Below, piece after piece: positions 25,426 to 34,459 of a stretch of DNA of 64,000 bases (positions are counted from its first letter, which is position 1; the number at the start of each line of letters is the position of its first letter). This DNA comes from Pseudomonadales bacterium (lineage in GTDB: Bacteria; Pseudomonadota; Gammaproteobacteria; Pseudomonadales; Azotimanducaceae), in the NCBI GenBank assembly GCA_028281005.1, contig JANQKS010000131.1:1-64000 (forward strand), given 5' to 3'. The notes beneath the pieces are model-generated. The model saw only the letters and a list, made by a program, of their open reading frames with translations. It had not been told where the DNA came from and did no database searches. The translations under genes were made by a program, and so were the position numbers.

Positions 25426-26498
25426 TGGGCCGTTACGTTCTCAAACGTTTGCTCCTCATTGTGCCGACCTTACTCGGCATCATTCTGATTAACTTTGTTA
25501 TCGTGCAATTTGCGCCGGGCGGACCTGTTGAACAAGCCATCGCGCAAGCATCGGGAATGGCCATGGGCGCTACCGCCAACATCTCCGCCGCAGGTTCCCA
25601 GGGGCCAAGCGGCGGCGACAGTGGCTACCAGGGCGCATCCGGTCTGGATCCTGAGTTCCTTGCCAAGCTGGAAAAACAGTTTGGGTTCGACAAGCCTCCC
25701 CACGAACGTTTTTTGCTGATGATCGGCAACTATTTACGTTTTGATTTTGGTGACAGCTATTTTCAGGACCGGCCGGTGGTTGACCTGGTGCTCGAGCGGT
25801 TGCCGGTTTCGGTGTCTTTAGGGTTGTGGTCGCTGCTGTTGATTTACAGTATTTCTATCCCCCTGGGTATAGCCAAGGCAGTACGTGACGGCAGCCGCTT
25901 TGACGTTGCCACCAGCGCGGTGTTGTTTACCGCCTACGCCATCCCCGGCTTCTTGTTTGCGATCTTGTTAATCATCTTGTTTGCCGGCGGCAACTATCTG
26001 GCGTGGTTTCCGTTGCGGGGGCTGACCTCCGAGGGTTTTGACGAGATGATGCTGTTTGGCCAGATTGTGGATTACTTTTGGCATCTGGCGCTGCCGTTAA
26101 CGGCATTGACCTTAGGCGGCTTCGCCACCCTGACGATGTTGACCAAAAACTCGTTCTTAGAAGAGCTCTCCAAACAGTTTGTGCTCACCGCGCGCTCCAA
26201 AGGCTTAACCGAACGCAGAGTGTTGTACGGGCACGTTTTTCGTAATGCCATGTTGATTGTAATTGCAGGGTTTCCGGCAGCCTTTGTCGGCATCTTGTTT
26301 ACCGGCGCCTTGATCATCGAAGTGATCTTTTCCCTGGATGGTATTGGCCTGCTTGGCTTTGAGGCAGCCATGACCCGTGACTTTCCCATTATGTTTGGCT
26401 CCTTGTTTGCATTTACGTTGGTTGGCCTGGTCATGCAGCTGATTGGTGACATGGTTTATGTCCTAGTCGACCCACGAATCGACTTTGAGTCCCGATGA
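25425..26498 (+). CDS. yejB: YejB-type ABC transporter permease
   Basis: 357 residues of the BPD-transport inner membrane family. First transmembrane segment LIVPTLLGIILINFVIVQFA, then a Gly/Ser/Ala-rich periplasmic stretch of about 60 residues also seen in E. coli YejB, then GNYLRFDFGDSYFQDRPV. The cytoplasmic coupling loop with the EAA motif lies around ELSKQFVLTARSKGLTERRV. The stop overlaps the yejE start by 4 bp (ATGA). Confidence 0.94.
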   Translation: MGRYVLKRLLLIVPTLLGIILINFVIVQFAPGGPVEQAIAQASGMAMGATANISAAGSQGPSGGDSGYQGASGLDPEFLAKLEKQFGFDKPPHERFLLMIGNYLRFDFGDSYFQDRPVVDLVLERLPVSVSLGLWSLLLIYSISIPLGIAKAVRDGSRFDVATSAVLFTAYAIPGFLFAILLIILFAGGNYLAWFPLRGLTSEGFDEMMLFGQIVDYFWHLALPLTALTLGGFATLTMLTKNSFLEELSKQFVLTARSKGLTERRVLYGHVFRNAMLIVIAGFPAAFVGILFTGALIIEVIFSLDGIGLLGFEAAMTRDFPIMFGSLFAFTLVGLVMQLIGDMVYVLVDPRIDFESR

Positions 26499-27526
26499 GC
26501 CCGCTCAACCAACGCCGCCTAGCCAACTTCCGCGCCAACCGCAGAGCGTTGTGGTCACTGCGTATCTTCATGGTGCTGTTTGTGGTGACCTTGTGCGCGG
26601 AGTTGATTGCCAATGACAAACCGATTGTTCTGTTACATGACGGCGGTGTGTACGTGCCTATGCTGTTCGCCTATCCGGAAACGGAGTTTGGCGGGGAGTT
26701 ACCTTCGGAGGCGTATTACCGTGACCCTTACGTTCAGGACCTGTTAGCCGAAAGCTGGGTGTTATGGCCGCTCATACGGTTTTCCCACGACACCATCAAT
26801 TGGGAGGCGGAGCTGCCGCTACCGCACCCACCCAATGCGCAGCATTGGCTGGGCACTGACATGTCGGGCACTGACGTGTTGGCAAAACTGATATACGGCT
26901 TCCGCTTATCGGTGTTATTCGGATTGTCGATGACTATTCTGGCCTCGATGATTGGCATCGCCGTGGGGGCGGTGCAGGGTTACTTTGGCGGTCTCACCGA
27001 CCTGATCGGGCAGCGTGTGGTGGAGATCTGGACCGGTCTGCCGGTGCTGTTTGTGCTCATCATCTTGAACAGCATTGTTGAGCCGACTTTTTTCTGGATG
27101 TTGGTGACGCTCACCTTGTTCAGTTGGATGGCCTTAACCGGAGTTGTGCGCGCGGAGTTCTTGCGTGCCAGGAATTTTGAGTTTGTCCGTGCGGCGCGCG
27201 CCATGGGCGTGGGTAACGTCACCATCATGGTGCGTCATGTGTTACCCAATGCCATGACCGCTGCCCTGACCTATACCCCTTTTCTGCTCAACGCCTCCAT
27301 TGCCACCATAACCGCACTCGATTTTTTGAATTTGGGGCTGCCGTTAGATTATCCGTCCCTCGGGCGGCTGCTGACCCAAGCCAAAGCCAATTTGCAAGCG
27401 CCATGGTTGGGTTTGTCGGTGTTTGCCACCTTAGCCATCATGTTGACACTGTTGATCTTTGTTGGTGAAGGCATCCGTGACGCTTTTGATCCACGCCGGG
27501 TGATAGGACGCAGCGGTCATGACTGA
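26495..27526 (+). CDS. yejE: YejE-type ABC transporter permease
   Basis: 343 residues. It starts at 26495 inside the yejB stop. Early LRIFMVLFVVTLCAELIAND is the first membrane span. HWLGTDMSGTDVLAKLIYGF is typical of DppC/YejE permeases, and the EAA loop appears in EFVRAARAMGVGNVTIMVRH. The C-terminus GEGIRDAFDPR is the usual end of this family. It overlaps yejF by 8 bp. Confidence 0.94.
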   Translation: MSPLNQRRLANFRANRRALWSLRIFMVLFVVTLCAELIANDKPIVLLHDGGVYVPMLFAYPETEFGGELPSEAYYRDPYVQDLLAESWVLWPLIRFSHDTINWEAELPLPHPPNAQHWLGTDMSGTDVLAKLIYGFRLSVLFGLSMTILASMIGIAVGAVQGYFGGLTDLIGQRVVEIWTGLPVLFVLIILNSIVEPTFFWMLVTLTLFSWMALTGVVRAEFLRARNFEFVRAARAMGVGNVTIMVRHVLPNAMTAALTYTPFLLNASIATITALDFLNLGLPLDYPSLGRLLTQAKANLQAPWLGLSVFATLAIMLTLLIFVGEGIRDAFDPRRVIGRSGHD

Positions 27527-29138
27527 CAGTATTGTTCAGGTCACCGACCTATCCATTCACTTTGGTGCAACCCAGGTGGTAGATCGCGTGAGCTTCCATG
27601 TTGAAGCGGGAGAGATAGTTGCCCTGGTTGGTGAATCCGGCTCTGGCAAATCTGTCAGCGCGCTGTCTATTTTGCAGTTGTTAGCCTATCCGCATGCCTC
27701 TCATCCGCACGGTTCGATTGTGCTCAACGGGCGCGAAATGGTGGGGGCAAATCGTGCCGAATTGCAGCTGGCCCGGGGCGGGGAGGTTGGCATGATCTTC
27801 CAGGAGCCGATGACGTCGCTGAACCCACTGCACACCGTGGGTAAACAGATCGGCGAGACCTTACGTATCCACCGCGGCATGGCCAAGAGCGAAGCTCGCG
27901 CGCGGGCCTTGGAATTGCTCCAGCAGGTAGAACTCCCTGACCCTGAAGCCAAGCTGGCAGCGTACCCCCACCAGCTGTCCGGTGGTCAGCGGCAACGGGT
28001 CATGATTGCCATGGCGTTGGCGAACGAACCTAAACTGCTGATTGCGGACGAACCCACCACGGCCCTGGATGTCACCATACAAGCCAGTATTTTGAATTTG
28101 TTGCGTGATCTTAACCAGCGACTGGGGATGGCGATCCTCATGATTTCCCATGATCTCGGCATCGTGCGCAGTATGGCCAAGCGCGTGTACGTGATGAATC
28201 AAGGCAAAGTGGTGGAAAGTGGTGATACGCACACCTTGTTCACAAACCCGCAGCATGCTTATACCCGTCATCTGTTGAATTCCCGTCCTGGCGGCCGACC
28301 GGCTCAGCTGCAGTCCGTGCAGCGTGAGCAGGCGGTGATTGCTGCGCGGGACTTTTCGGTGGCCTACAAGGTGGGCAAAGGTTGGTTTGGCAAAGCCGCG
28401 GAATTTGTTGCGGTACAAACCATGGACTTTAGTGTCAGCCGCGGGGAGACGCTGGCGGTAGTGGGTGAATCCGGCAGCGGCAAAACCAGTTTGGGGTTGG
28501 CCATGTTACGGCTGATTCCCAGCCGTGGTCGCATCTGCTATTTGGGCCAAGACCTTCAAGACTTAAGCCATGCGCAGCTTAAAGGGTTGCGTCGCAACAT
28601 GCAGATGGTGTTCCAAGACCCCTACGGCAGTCTGTCGCCGCGCCTCACCGTGCGTGAAATTGTTGCCGAAGGCCTGTCCGTACACGAGCCGGACCTGCCT
28701 GCGGTGGAAATAGATGCCCGGGTCGCGCAAGCGCTTGAAGAAGTGGGTTTAGAAGCCAGTAGCATGCAGCGTTATCCACATGAATTTTCGGGTGGGCAAC
28801 GCCAGCGTATATCTCTGGCCCGCGCCCAGGTGTTGCGGCCGGATTTTATTGTGTTGGATGAACCCACGTCCGCGCTGGACATGTCGGTGCAGGCGCAAAT
28901 TGTGGACTTGTTGCGTGCGCTGCAACAGAAGCACCATTTGGCCTATTTGTTTATCAGCCATGATCTGGCGGTGGTGCGGGCGTTGGCGCATCGCGTGTTA
29001 GTGATGAAAGATGGTCGGGTCATCGAAAGTGGTGCCGCCGACGATATTTTTTCCCAGCCGCAACAGGACTATACCCGCGCTCTGCTGGACGCCGCCATGC
29101 TGCCCGATGCAGTCACAAGCCAAGCAACAGATGGATGA
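27519..29138 (+). CDS. yejF: YejF-type ABC transporter ATPase with two ABC domains
   Basis: 539 residues with two complete nucleotide-binding domains. Domain 1: Walker A GESGSGKSV (about residue 37), signature LSGGQRQRVMIAMALA, Walker B LLIADEPTTALD. Domain 2: Walker A GESGSGKTS (about 317), signature FSGGQRQRISLARA, Walker B FIVLDEPTSALD. It powers peptide import by YejBE. Last gene of the operon; a paired-hairpin region follows. Confidence 0.95.
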   Translation: MTDSIVQVTDLSIHFGATQVVDRVSFHVEAGEIVALVGESGSGKSVSALSILQLLAYPHASHPHGSIVLNGREMVGANRAELQLARGGEVGMIFQEPMTSLNPLHTVGKQIGETLRIHRGMAKSEARARALELLQQVELPDPEAKLAAYPHQLSGGQRQRVMIAMALANEPKLLIADEPTTALDVTIQASILNLLRDLNQRLGMAILMISHDLGIVRSMAKRVYVMNQGKVVESGDTHTLFTNPQHAYTRHLLNSRPGGRPAQLQSVQREQAVIAARDFSVAYKVGKGWFGKAAEFVAVQTMDFSVSRGETLAVVGESGSGKTSLGLAMLRLIPSRGRICYLGQDLQDLSHAQLKGLRRNMQMVFQDPYGSLSPRLTVREIVAEGLSVHEPDLPAVEIDARVAQALEEVGLEASSMQRYPHEFSGGQRQRISLARAQVLRPDFIVLDEPTSALDMSVQAQIVDLLRALQQKHHLAYLFISHDLAVVRALAHRVLVMKDGRVIESGAADDIFSQPQQDYTRALLDAAMLPDAVTSQATDG

Positions 29139-29193
29139 GTCGAGGGTTGAGAGTGGAAAGGGGATAAAAGGAGTTAAACAGGGCTAAAAAGAG

Positions 29194-29243
29194 CCAGCTT
29201 GCTAGGCTTGGGAGAGAGGGGAGAGGGACGCCTAGCAAGCTGG
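29194..29243. repeat. Perfect 14-bp inverted repeat after yejF
   Basis: CCAGCTTGCTAGGC (29194-29207) and GCCTAGCAAGCTGG (29230-29243) are exact reverse complements around a 22-nt G/A-rich loop. Position, 55 bp after the yejF stop, and the very stable stem suggest an RNA structure at the 3' end of the yej mRNA, or a site for a DNA-binding protein. Confidence 0.9.
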
Positions 29244-29244
29244 T

Positions 29245-29279
29245 CAGAAGACCGGGAGAGACAACCGATCTTCTGTTTT
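29245..29279 (+). terminator. Probable intrinsic terminator of the yej operon
   Basis: CAGAAGA (29245-29251) pairs with TCTTCTG (29269-29275), with an inner CGG/CCG pairing after one mismatch, and TTTT follows immediately. It begins one base after the 14-bp inverted repeat, so the two hairpins are tandem. Confidence 0.55.
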
Positions 29280-29635
29280 GCTCCAATTTACCTTGGGGGA
29301 CGTTGGCATACTGCATTGAAGCTCACGGATGTATATGCAGGCGCTGTGCCAACTTTTCAAGGGCCAAACAAAAACGTGTTTCTATCGAATTTAATCTAAT
29401 TAAAACAATGGCTTAAGATAGATTTCTCGGTTAAATCTGACCGGCTTGATTGGTTTTCCGTGTGGCACGCGAGGTCCATCGGCGTTGACTTCCAGTGTCA
29501 CAAGCGGTCACATTATGCAAACAAAGTAAGATTTCTGCCGCACTTTTCACCAAAAAACGACAGCGAAAAGGATAGCGAAAAAGGACAGCGATAGAATGCG
29601 CAAAATGTCTGTTAACTTGATGAGTCTGCCCTGCC
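29280..29635. other. 356-bp A/T-richer gap before xerD
   Basis: Base composition drops noticeably (for example 29360-29420), unlike the flanking genes. It holds short repeats of AGCGAAAA-like and GACAGCGA-like units (29558-29592). No ORF with a plausible start or family was found, and no tRNA-like fold was recognised. The xerD promoter probably lies here but is not clear. Confidence 0.4.
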
Positions 29636-30520
29636 TTGGGTGATGAGTTAGAGGCTTACCTTGACGCCATGTGGCTGGAGCGAGGGTTAAGTGAAAACAC
29701 CTTGGCGGCCTATCGGCGCGACCTGCAAGCCGCGCAAACCTGGTTGCAGGCGCGCGGTAAAGGCTTGATGAGCGCCACTGCTGCCGATTTACATGATTAC
29801 ATGGCCCAGCGTCTGGGCCCTGATAAAGCCAGTAGCCGTAGTGCGGCGCGTTGGCTCAGCGCCGTGCGCGGGTTTTACCGCTATCAAATATTGAACCGCG
29901 CCTTGAGCGAAGACCCCAGCGCGGAGTTGGCCCACCCTAAACTGGGGCGCGCGCTACCCAGCGTCATATCCGCTCAGCAGGTGGAGGCACTGTTGGCCGC
30001 CCCGGATGTTGGTACCGCGCTCGGTGTGCGCGATCGCGCGATGTTGGAATTGTTATATGCCAGCGGCTTACGCATCAGCGAACTGATCAGTCTGCAGCTC
30101 AGCAACGTCAATGTGCGCCAAGGCTGGGTGCGGATTGTGGGTAAAGGTGGCAAAGAACGTTTGGTGCCCATGGGTGAAGCGGCATTGTATTGGATTGAAG
30201 AGTTTTTGCGCGAAGCCCGCCACGAGTTGCTGCCCGAGGGCGGGGCGGTATTGTTCCCCTCAAAACGCGGGCGGCAAATGACACGGCAGACGTTTTGGCA
30301 TGCCATTAAACGCTACGCAGCCCAGGCCGGTATCGCCAACAATGTCTCGCCACATACATTGCGCCATGCTTTTGCGACGCATCTTGTGGATAATGGCGCG
30401 GATTTGAGAGCAGTGCAGATGATGTTAGGTCACAGCGACCTTTCCACGACGCAGATATATACCCACGTGGCACAGCAGCGATTGCAGAGTTTGGTGCAAG
30501 AACATCACCCACGAGGGTGA
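29636..30520 (+). CDS. xerD: Tyrosine recombinase XerD
   Basis: 294 residues. With XerC it resolves chromosome dimers at dif under FtsK control. Core-binding N-terminal domain (LDAMWLERGLSENTLAAYRR) and catalytic domain with Arg in ASGLRISEL, Lys in VGKGGKERLVPM, the HTLRHAFATHLVDNGADLR box, GHSDLSTTQIYTHV with the nucleophile Tyr, and the typical end QEHHPRG. TTG 29636 is the only start in frame that gives the family N-terminus; it has no clear ribosome-binding site. An ATG at 29620 in another frame reads MSLPCLG and stops, so a small indel near the start is possible. Confidence 0.95.
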   Translation: MGDELEAYLDAMWLERGLSENTLAAYRRDLQAAQTWLQARGKGLMSATAADLHDYMAQRLGPDKASSRSAARWLSAVRGFYRYQILNRALSEDPSAELAHPKLGRALPSVISAQQVEALLAAPDVGTALGVRDRAMLELLYASGLRISELISLQLSNVNVRQGWVRIVGKGGKERLVPMGEAALYWIEEFLREARHELLPEGGAVLFPSKRGRQMTRQTFWHAIKRYAAQAGIANNVSPHTLRHAFATHLVDNGADLRAVQMMLGHSDLSTTQIYTHVAQQRLQSLVQEHHPRG

Positions 30521-30670
30521 GTGCCTACCCTGCAACCATCCGCACAGGGAGCGGTCTACAGGGTGTAGGATGGGGGCGTACCTACAACCACAGTTGCTGT
30601 TCTCACTACAACAGAAAACAACAACAGAGAAGAACGACAGAACTTGAATTTACATTTATTGGATAGATGC

Positions 30671-31426
30671 ATGAAGTCGAAACTTAAACACTGGTGCAAT
30701 ACCACTTTGCTGGTTTTTGCCGCCGGTGGATTTACCCTCACCACGGCCCATGCCGAGGACAATTTTGCCAAGGGCAGTGAGAAGCTGGTCAGCGAGTTGC
30801 GTAAAGCCATGCCCAATTTGCCGATTGAAGCCGTCACCACCACGGCGTTGGCCAATTTTTATGCCATTGACCTGCCTGGCGGGCAAACCCTGTACGGATC
30901 CGCGGACGGGCAGTTCCTGTTTTCCGGTGATATGTATCAATTGGGCGACCAGGTGGTGAACCTCGCAGAAGGGCGCCGGGTGCAGAAACGCATCAAACTC
31001 ATGGAAGATATGCCGCTGGAAAAAATGGTGGTGTTTTCTCCGGCCGGGGAAACCCGAGATTACGTTAGCGTATTTACCGACGTGGATTGCGGATATTGCC
31101 GCAAGCTGCATCAGGAGATGGCTGAGATCAATGCGCTGGGGATAGAAGTACGTTATCTCGGCTATCCGCGCGCAGGTTTGGGGACCGCCACCCACGCCAG
31201 AATTGTCTCCGCCTGGTGTGCCAAAAATCCCAACGATGCGATGACGGCGCTGAAGTCGGGCTTAGATATTCCTTCGGCGGAATGTAACGACCCCATTGCC
31301 GAGCATTATGAACTTGGCCGGCAGGTTGGCGTGACAGGCACGCCAGCCATCATCACCTCGGATGGCCGCCTCCTGCCCGGCTACATGCCGGCCGCCAATT
31401 TGGCGCAGGCGCTGGGATTGGAATAG
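30671..31426 (+). CDS. dsbC: Thiol:disulfide interchange protein DsbC
   Basis: 251 residues from ATG 30671. A signal peptide (HWCNTTLLVFAAGGFTLTTAHA) is followed by the N-terminal dimerisation domain and a thioredoxin fold. The active-site pair is DCGYCRKLH (about residue 139) and the cis-Pro loop is VTGTPAII. DsbC isomerises wrong disulfides in the periplasm and is kept reduced by DsbD, which is not in the window. It follows xerD as in Pseudomonas. Confidence 0.95.
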   Translation: MKSKLKHWCNTTLLVFAAGGFTLTTAHAEDNFAKGSEKLVSELRKAMPNLPIEAVTTTALANFYAIDLPGGQTLYGSADGQFLFSGDMYQLGDQVVNLAEGRRVQKRIKLMEDMPLEKMVVFSPAGETRDYVSVFTDVDCGYCRKLHQEMAEINALGIEVRYLGYPRAGLGTATHARIVSAWCAKNPNDAMTALKSGLDIPSAECNDPIAEHYELGRQVGVTGTPAIITSDGRLLPGYMPAANLAQALGLE

Positions 31427-31439
31427 GGCTGCAGCACGG

Positions 31440-32714
31440 GTGAAAACAGTTCGACTTGGAATTGCTGGGCTCGGCACCGTGGCCCAGGGTGTGCTGGATA
31501 TTTTGGCTTCGAATCAGCAGCTGATTGCGACGCGCAGCGGCATAGATCTGCAAGTCACCCGGGTCGCCAGCCGTACCCCGAAGCCGGATGTAAATCTGGC
31601 TGGCGCGCAGTTTTCCACGCAGTTAGCGGATCTTTATGCTGACGAGCAGATTGACATGGTAGTGGAGCTTATCGGCGGCGAAGATGTCGCCTATGAGTTT
31701 ATTCAAGCAGCCCTGGCCGCGGGTAAGCCGGTAATCACCGCCAATAAGGCCGTGATTGCCGCGCACGGCAATACGCTGCTGTCTCACAATGCTGCACCCT
31801 TGCGTTTTGAAGCGGCGGTGGCCGGTGCCATTCCGATTATTCAAGCCATACAACACGGCTTAGTGGCCAACCGCTTTGAGCACGTGGTTGGCATCATCAA
31901 CGGCACATGCAATTACATCCTCACGGCCATGCAAGAGCAGGGTGCGGCCTTTGCTGACGCATTAGCCACGGCACAAGAGCTTGGTTATGCGGAAGCAGAC
32001 CCTACTTTTGACATCCAAGGGATCGACGCTGCCCACAAATTGGCGATCTTGTTAGGGCTCGCCTTCGACAGTCCGTTTAATTTTGCGGACATCTACATCG
32101 AAGGCATCACGGAGGTGACTTCCGCGGACATTCAGTACGCAGATGAGTTGGGCTATCACATAAAACACTTGGGTCTTGCGCGCCTGACTGATACAGGCCT
32201 GGAGGCGCGGGTACACCCGACGCTGATCCCCAAGAGCCAGCTGTTGGCCAGCGTCAATGACGTTTTAAACGCGGTGTTAGTCAAAAGTGATGCCGCCGGT
32301 AATACCATGTACAGCGGTCCTGGCGCAGGCGGCGCTGCCACAGCCTCGGCGGTTTTGTCGGACGTTATTGGCCTTGCATGCCAGCTGCCGCAACAAGACA
32401 CCCCACGCAGCGTGGACGCCAGCGCAGTGCGCGTTTTACCAATAGAAGACATCCGTAGTGCCTATTACCTGCGTATCCCAACGAAGGATGAGCCGGGTGT
32501 TTTTGCCCAGGTCGCCAACGCGTTGTCTAGCCATGGCATCAGCATCGAAGCGGCCATCCAGAAAGAACCGCGTGCCGGTCAGGATTTGGTGTCCATCGTC
32601 ATTTTGACCCAAGTCGTGCAAGAAGCGGAAATGGCCGCCGCCATGACTCAGGTGCAGAGTCTGCCCCAGGTGCAGGGCAGTATTGCTCGTATCCGGGTTG
32701 AAACCCTTGATTGA
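31440..32714 (+). CDS. hom: Homoserine dehydrogenase
   Basis: About 424 residues from GTG 31440, 13 bp after dsbC. It reduces aspartate semialdehyde to homoserine, the branch to threonine and methionine. NAD(P)-binding LGIAGLGTVAQGVLDIL, VELIGGEDVAYEFIQAALAA, catalytic region GIINGTCNYILTAM and KLAILLGLAF, and a C-terminal ACT domain (about 345-424, LRIPTKDEPGVFAQVANAL) for feedback control. The frame is open upstream into dsbC but lacks conserved residues there. In many relatives thrC follows directly; here recJ follows after 10 bp. Confidence 0.96.
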   Translation: MKTVRLGIAGLGTVAQGVLDILASNQQLIATRSGIDLQVTRVASRTPKPDVNLAGAQFSTQLADLYADEQIDMVVELIGGEDVAYEFIQAALAAGKPVITANKAVIAAHGNTLLSHNAAPLRFEAAVAGAIPIIQAIQHGLVANRFEHVVGIINGTCNYILTAMQEQGAAFADALATAQELGYAEADPTFDIQGIDAAHKLAILLGLAFDSPFNFADIYIEGITEVTSADIQYADELGYHIKHLGLARLTDTGLEARVHPTLIPKSQLLASVNDVLNAVLVKSDAAGNTMYSGPGAGGAATASAVLSDVIGLACQLPQQDTPRSVDASAVRVLPIEDIRSAYYLRIPTKDEPGVFAQVANALSSHGISIEAAIQKEPRAGQDLVSIVILTQVVQEAEMAAAMTQVQSLPQVQGSIARIRVETLD

Positions 32715-32724
32715 AGGACGCTAA

Positions 32725-34440
32725 ATGCAAATTCTCACGCGAGAAGTTGTACCTGCGGCTCTTAACGAATTACCGTCCCCCATTCTGCGACGCGTCTATG
32801 CCGCCCGCGGTATTGAAAACACCGGACAGTTAGATCGCACCCTTAGCGCGCTGCAGTCACCGGCCAAGCTGCCGGACATCGAGCTGGCGGCACAGCGTTT
32901 GGCTGATGCGGTGACGGCACAACAGCATATCTTAATCGTTGGGGACTTTGATGCGGACGGCGCCACGGCGGTGGCCTTGTGTGTGAAGGTATTAGAGGCG
33001 CTTGGTGCGTCGCGGGTCAGTTTTCTGGTACCGAACCGGTTTGAATTTGGTTATGGCCTGTCACCGGAAATTGTTGAGCTTGCCGCTCGACAGCAGCCCG
33101 AAGTGTTGGTCACCGTAGACAATGGCGTATCCAGCATCGCCGGCGTGGCACGCGCTAACGACTTGGGTATTGATGTCATCGTGACGGACCACCATCTGCC
33201 CGGTGCTGAGCTGCCGGCTGCGTTCGCCATTGTGAACCCAAACCTTCCTGGCGCTACTTTTGGCAGCCGCTGTATGGCGGGGGTAGGGGTCGCCTACTAC
33301 GTGATGGGTGCGGTGCGCGGCGAGCTGCGCAAGCGCGGCTGGTTTGAGCACGGCCGTGAGGCGCCGAATTTGGCCCAATACCTCGACTTGGTGGCACTCG
33401 GCACGGTCGCCGATGTGGTGCCGTTGGACGCCAACAATCGAATATTGGTGCATCAGGGGGTGCAGCGTATGCGCGCAGGTAAGTGTACACCCGGCATCAA
33501 AGCCATTGCGGAGATTGCCAAACGCTCGTTGGCCAAGCTCACCGCCCAGGATCTCGGCTTTGCCTTGGGGCCGCGTCTCAATGCCGCGGGCCGCTTGGAA
33601 GACATGAGTTTGGGTATCAAGTGCCTGCTGGCGGAGGACTTAAGCCAGGCCAGAGAAATAGCCACGGCATTAGACCGGCTGAATCAAGCGCGGCGGGAGT
33701 TGGAACAGGAAATGGTCGGTGATGCCGAATTTTTGTTGGCGGAAGATCAGCTGGACGAGGATCGCGTGGGCTTAACGGTGTATCACGAGTCCTTCCACCA
33801 AGGGGTGGTGGGGATTGTGGCCGGCCGCCTGCGGGAAAAACGCCACCGCCCGGTAATTGCCTTCGCCGATGCCGGTGACGGCGCTCCGGATGAACTGAAA
33901 GGTTCGGCGCGCAGCATCTCCGACTTACATATCCGCGATGTGCTGGATTGGGTCGCGGCTAGCCATCCCGGTTTGTTACTGAAGTTTGGCGGCCATGCCA
34001 TGGCCGCCGGTTTAAGCATCAAACGCGCCCATTTAGAACGTTTTAAGGTGATTTTCGACAAAGCCGTGCGACAGTTTGTCAATCACGATATGTTGCAAGC
34101 CAAATTACTCACGGATGGTGAACTCTCCGCGGAAGATCTCAATGTTGAAACCGCCGAGCTGTTGTCCGCCGGCGGGCCATGGGGCAGTGGTTTTCCCGAA
34201 CCCAGTTTTACCGGTGAGTTTGCCCTAGTCAGCCAACGGGTAGTGGGTGAACAGCACCTTAAACTGGTGCTCAAAACGGCGGGTCGGGTCATTGATGCCA
34301 TTGCGTTCCGTCATCCCCCGTTGCCTGCCCAGGTGGACGCCGTGCGCGCGGTGTATCGGCTCAGCGTCAACGACTATGGCGAGTGGCCAACGGCGCAGTT
34401 GGTGGTGGAATATCTGGAGCCGGCGTCCAGTTCCCATTAA
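32725..34440 (+). CDS. recJ: Single-stranded-DNA exonuclease RecJ
   Basis: 571 residues of the DHH family. 5'-3' exonuclease in mismatch repair, RecF recombination and base excision. Motif I LIVGDFDADGATAVALCV (about residue 73), motif II VTVDNGVSS, motif III VTDHHLPG (about 155), then LDLVALGTVADVVPL and DHHA1 region with LKFGGHAMAAGLSI. The C-terminal OB-fold is present. It is 10 bp after hom and 19 bp before prfB, likely one transcript. Confidence 0.97.
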   Translation: MQILTREVVPAALNELPSPILRRVYAARGIENTGQLDRTLSALQSPAKLPDIELAAQRLADAVTAQQHILIVGDFDADGATAVALCVKVLEALGASRVSFLVPNRFEFGYGLSPEIVELAARQQPEVLVTVDNGVSSIAGVARANDLGIDVIVTDHHLPGAELPAAFAIVNPNLPGATFGSRCMAGVGVAYYVMGAVRGELRKRGWFEHGREAPNLAQYLDLVALGTVADVVPLDANNRILVHQGVQRMRAGKCTPGIKAIAEIAKRSLAKLTAQDLGFALGPRLNAAGRLEDMSLGIKCLLAEDLSQAREIATALDRLNQARRELEQEMVGDAEFLLAEDQLDEDRVGLTVYHESFHQGVVGIVAGRLREKRHRPVIAFADAGDGAPDELKGSARSISDLHIRDVLDWVAASHPGLLLKFGGHAMAAGLSIKRAHLERFKVIFDKAVRQFVNHDMLQAKLLTDGELSAEDLNVETAELLSAGGPWGSGFPEPSFTGEFALVSQRVVGEQHLKLVLKTAGRVIDAIAFRHPPLPAQVDAVRAVYRLSVNDYGEWPTAQLVVEYLEPASSSH

Positions 34441-34459
34441 ACTAGCGCCCTTTTTGACC

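Noticed and set aside
25425-29138. yejB Gly/Ser-rich insertion as a possible unusual domain
   Set aside because: E. coli YejB has a comparable insertion at the same place, so it is a family trait.
29113-29316. A 67-codon minus-strand frame over the yejF 3' flank
   Set aside because: It spans the inverted repeats and a terminator-like hairpin and has low-complexity Leu/Ser composition.
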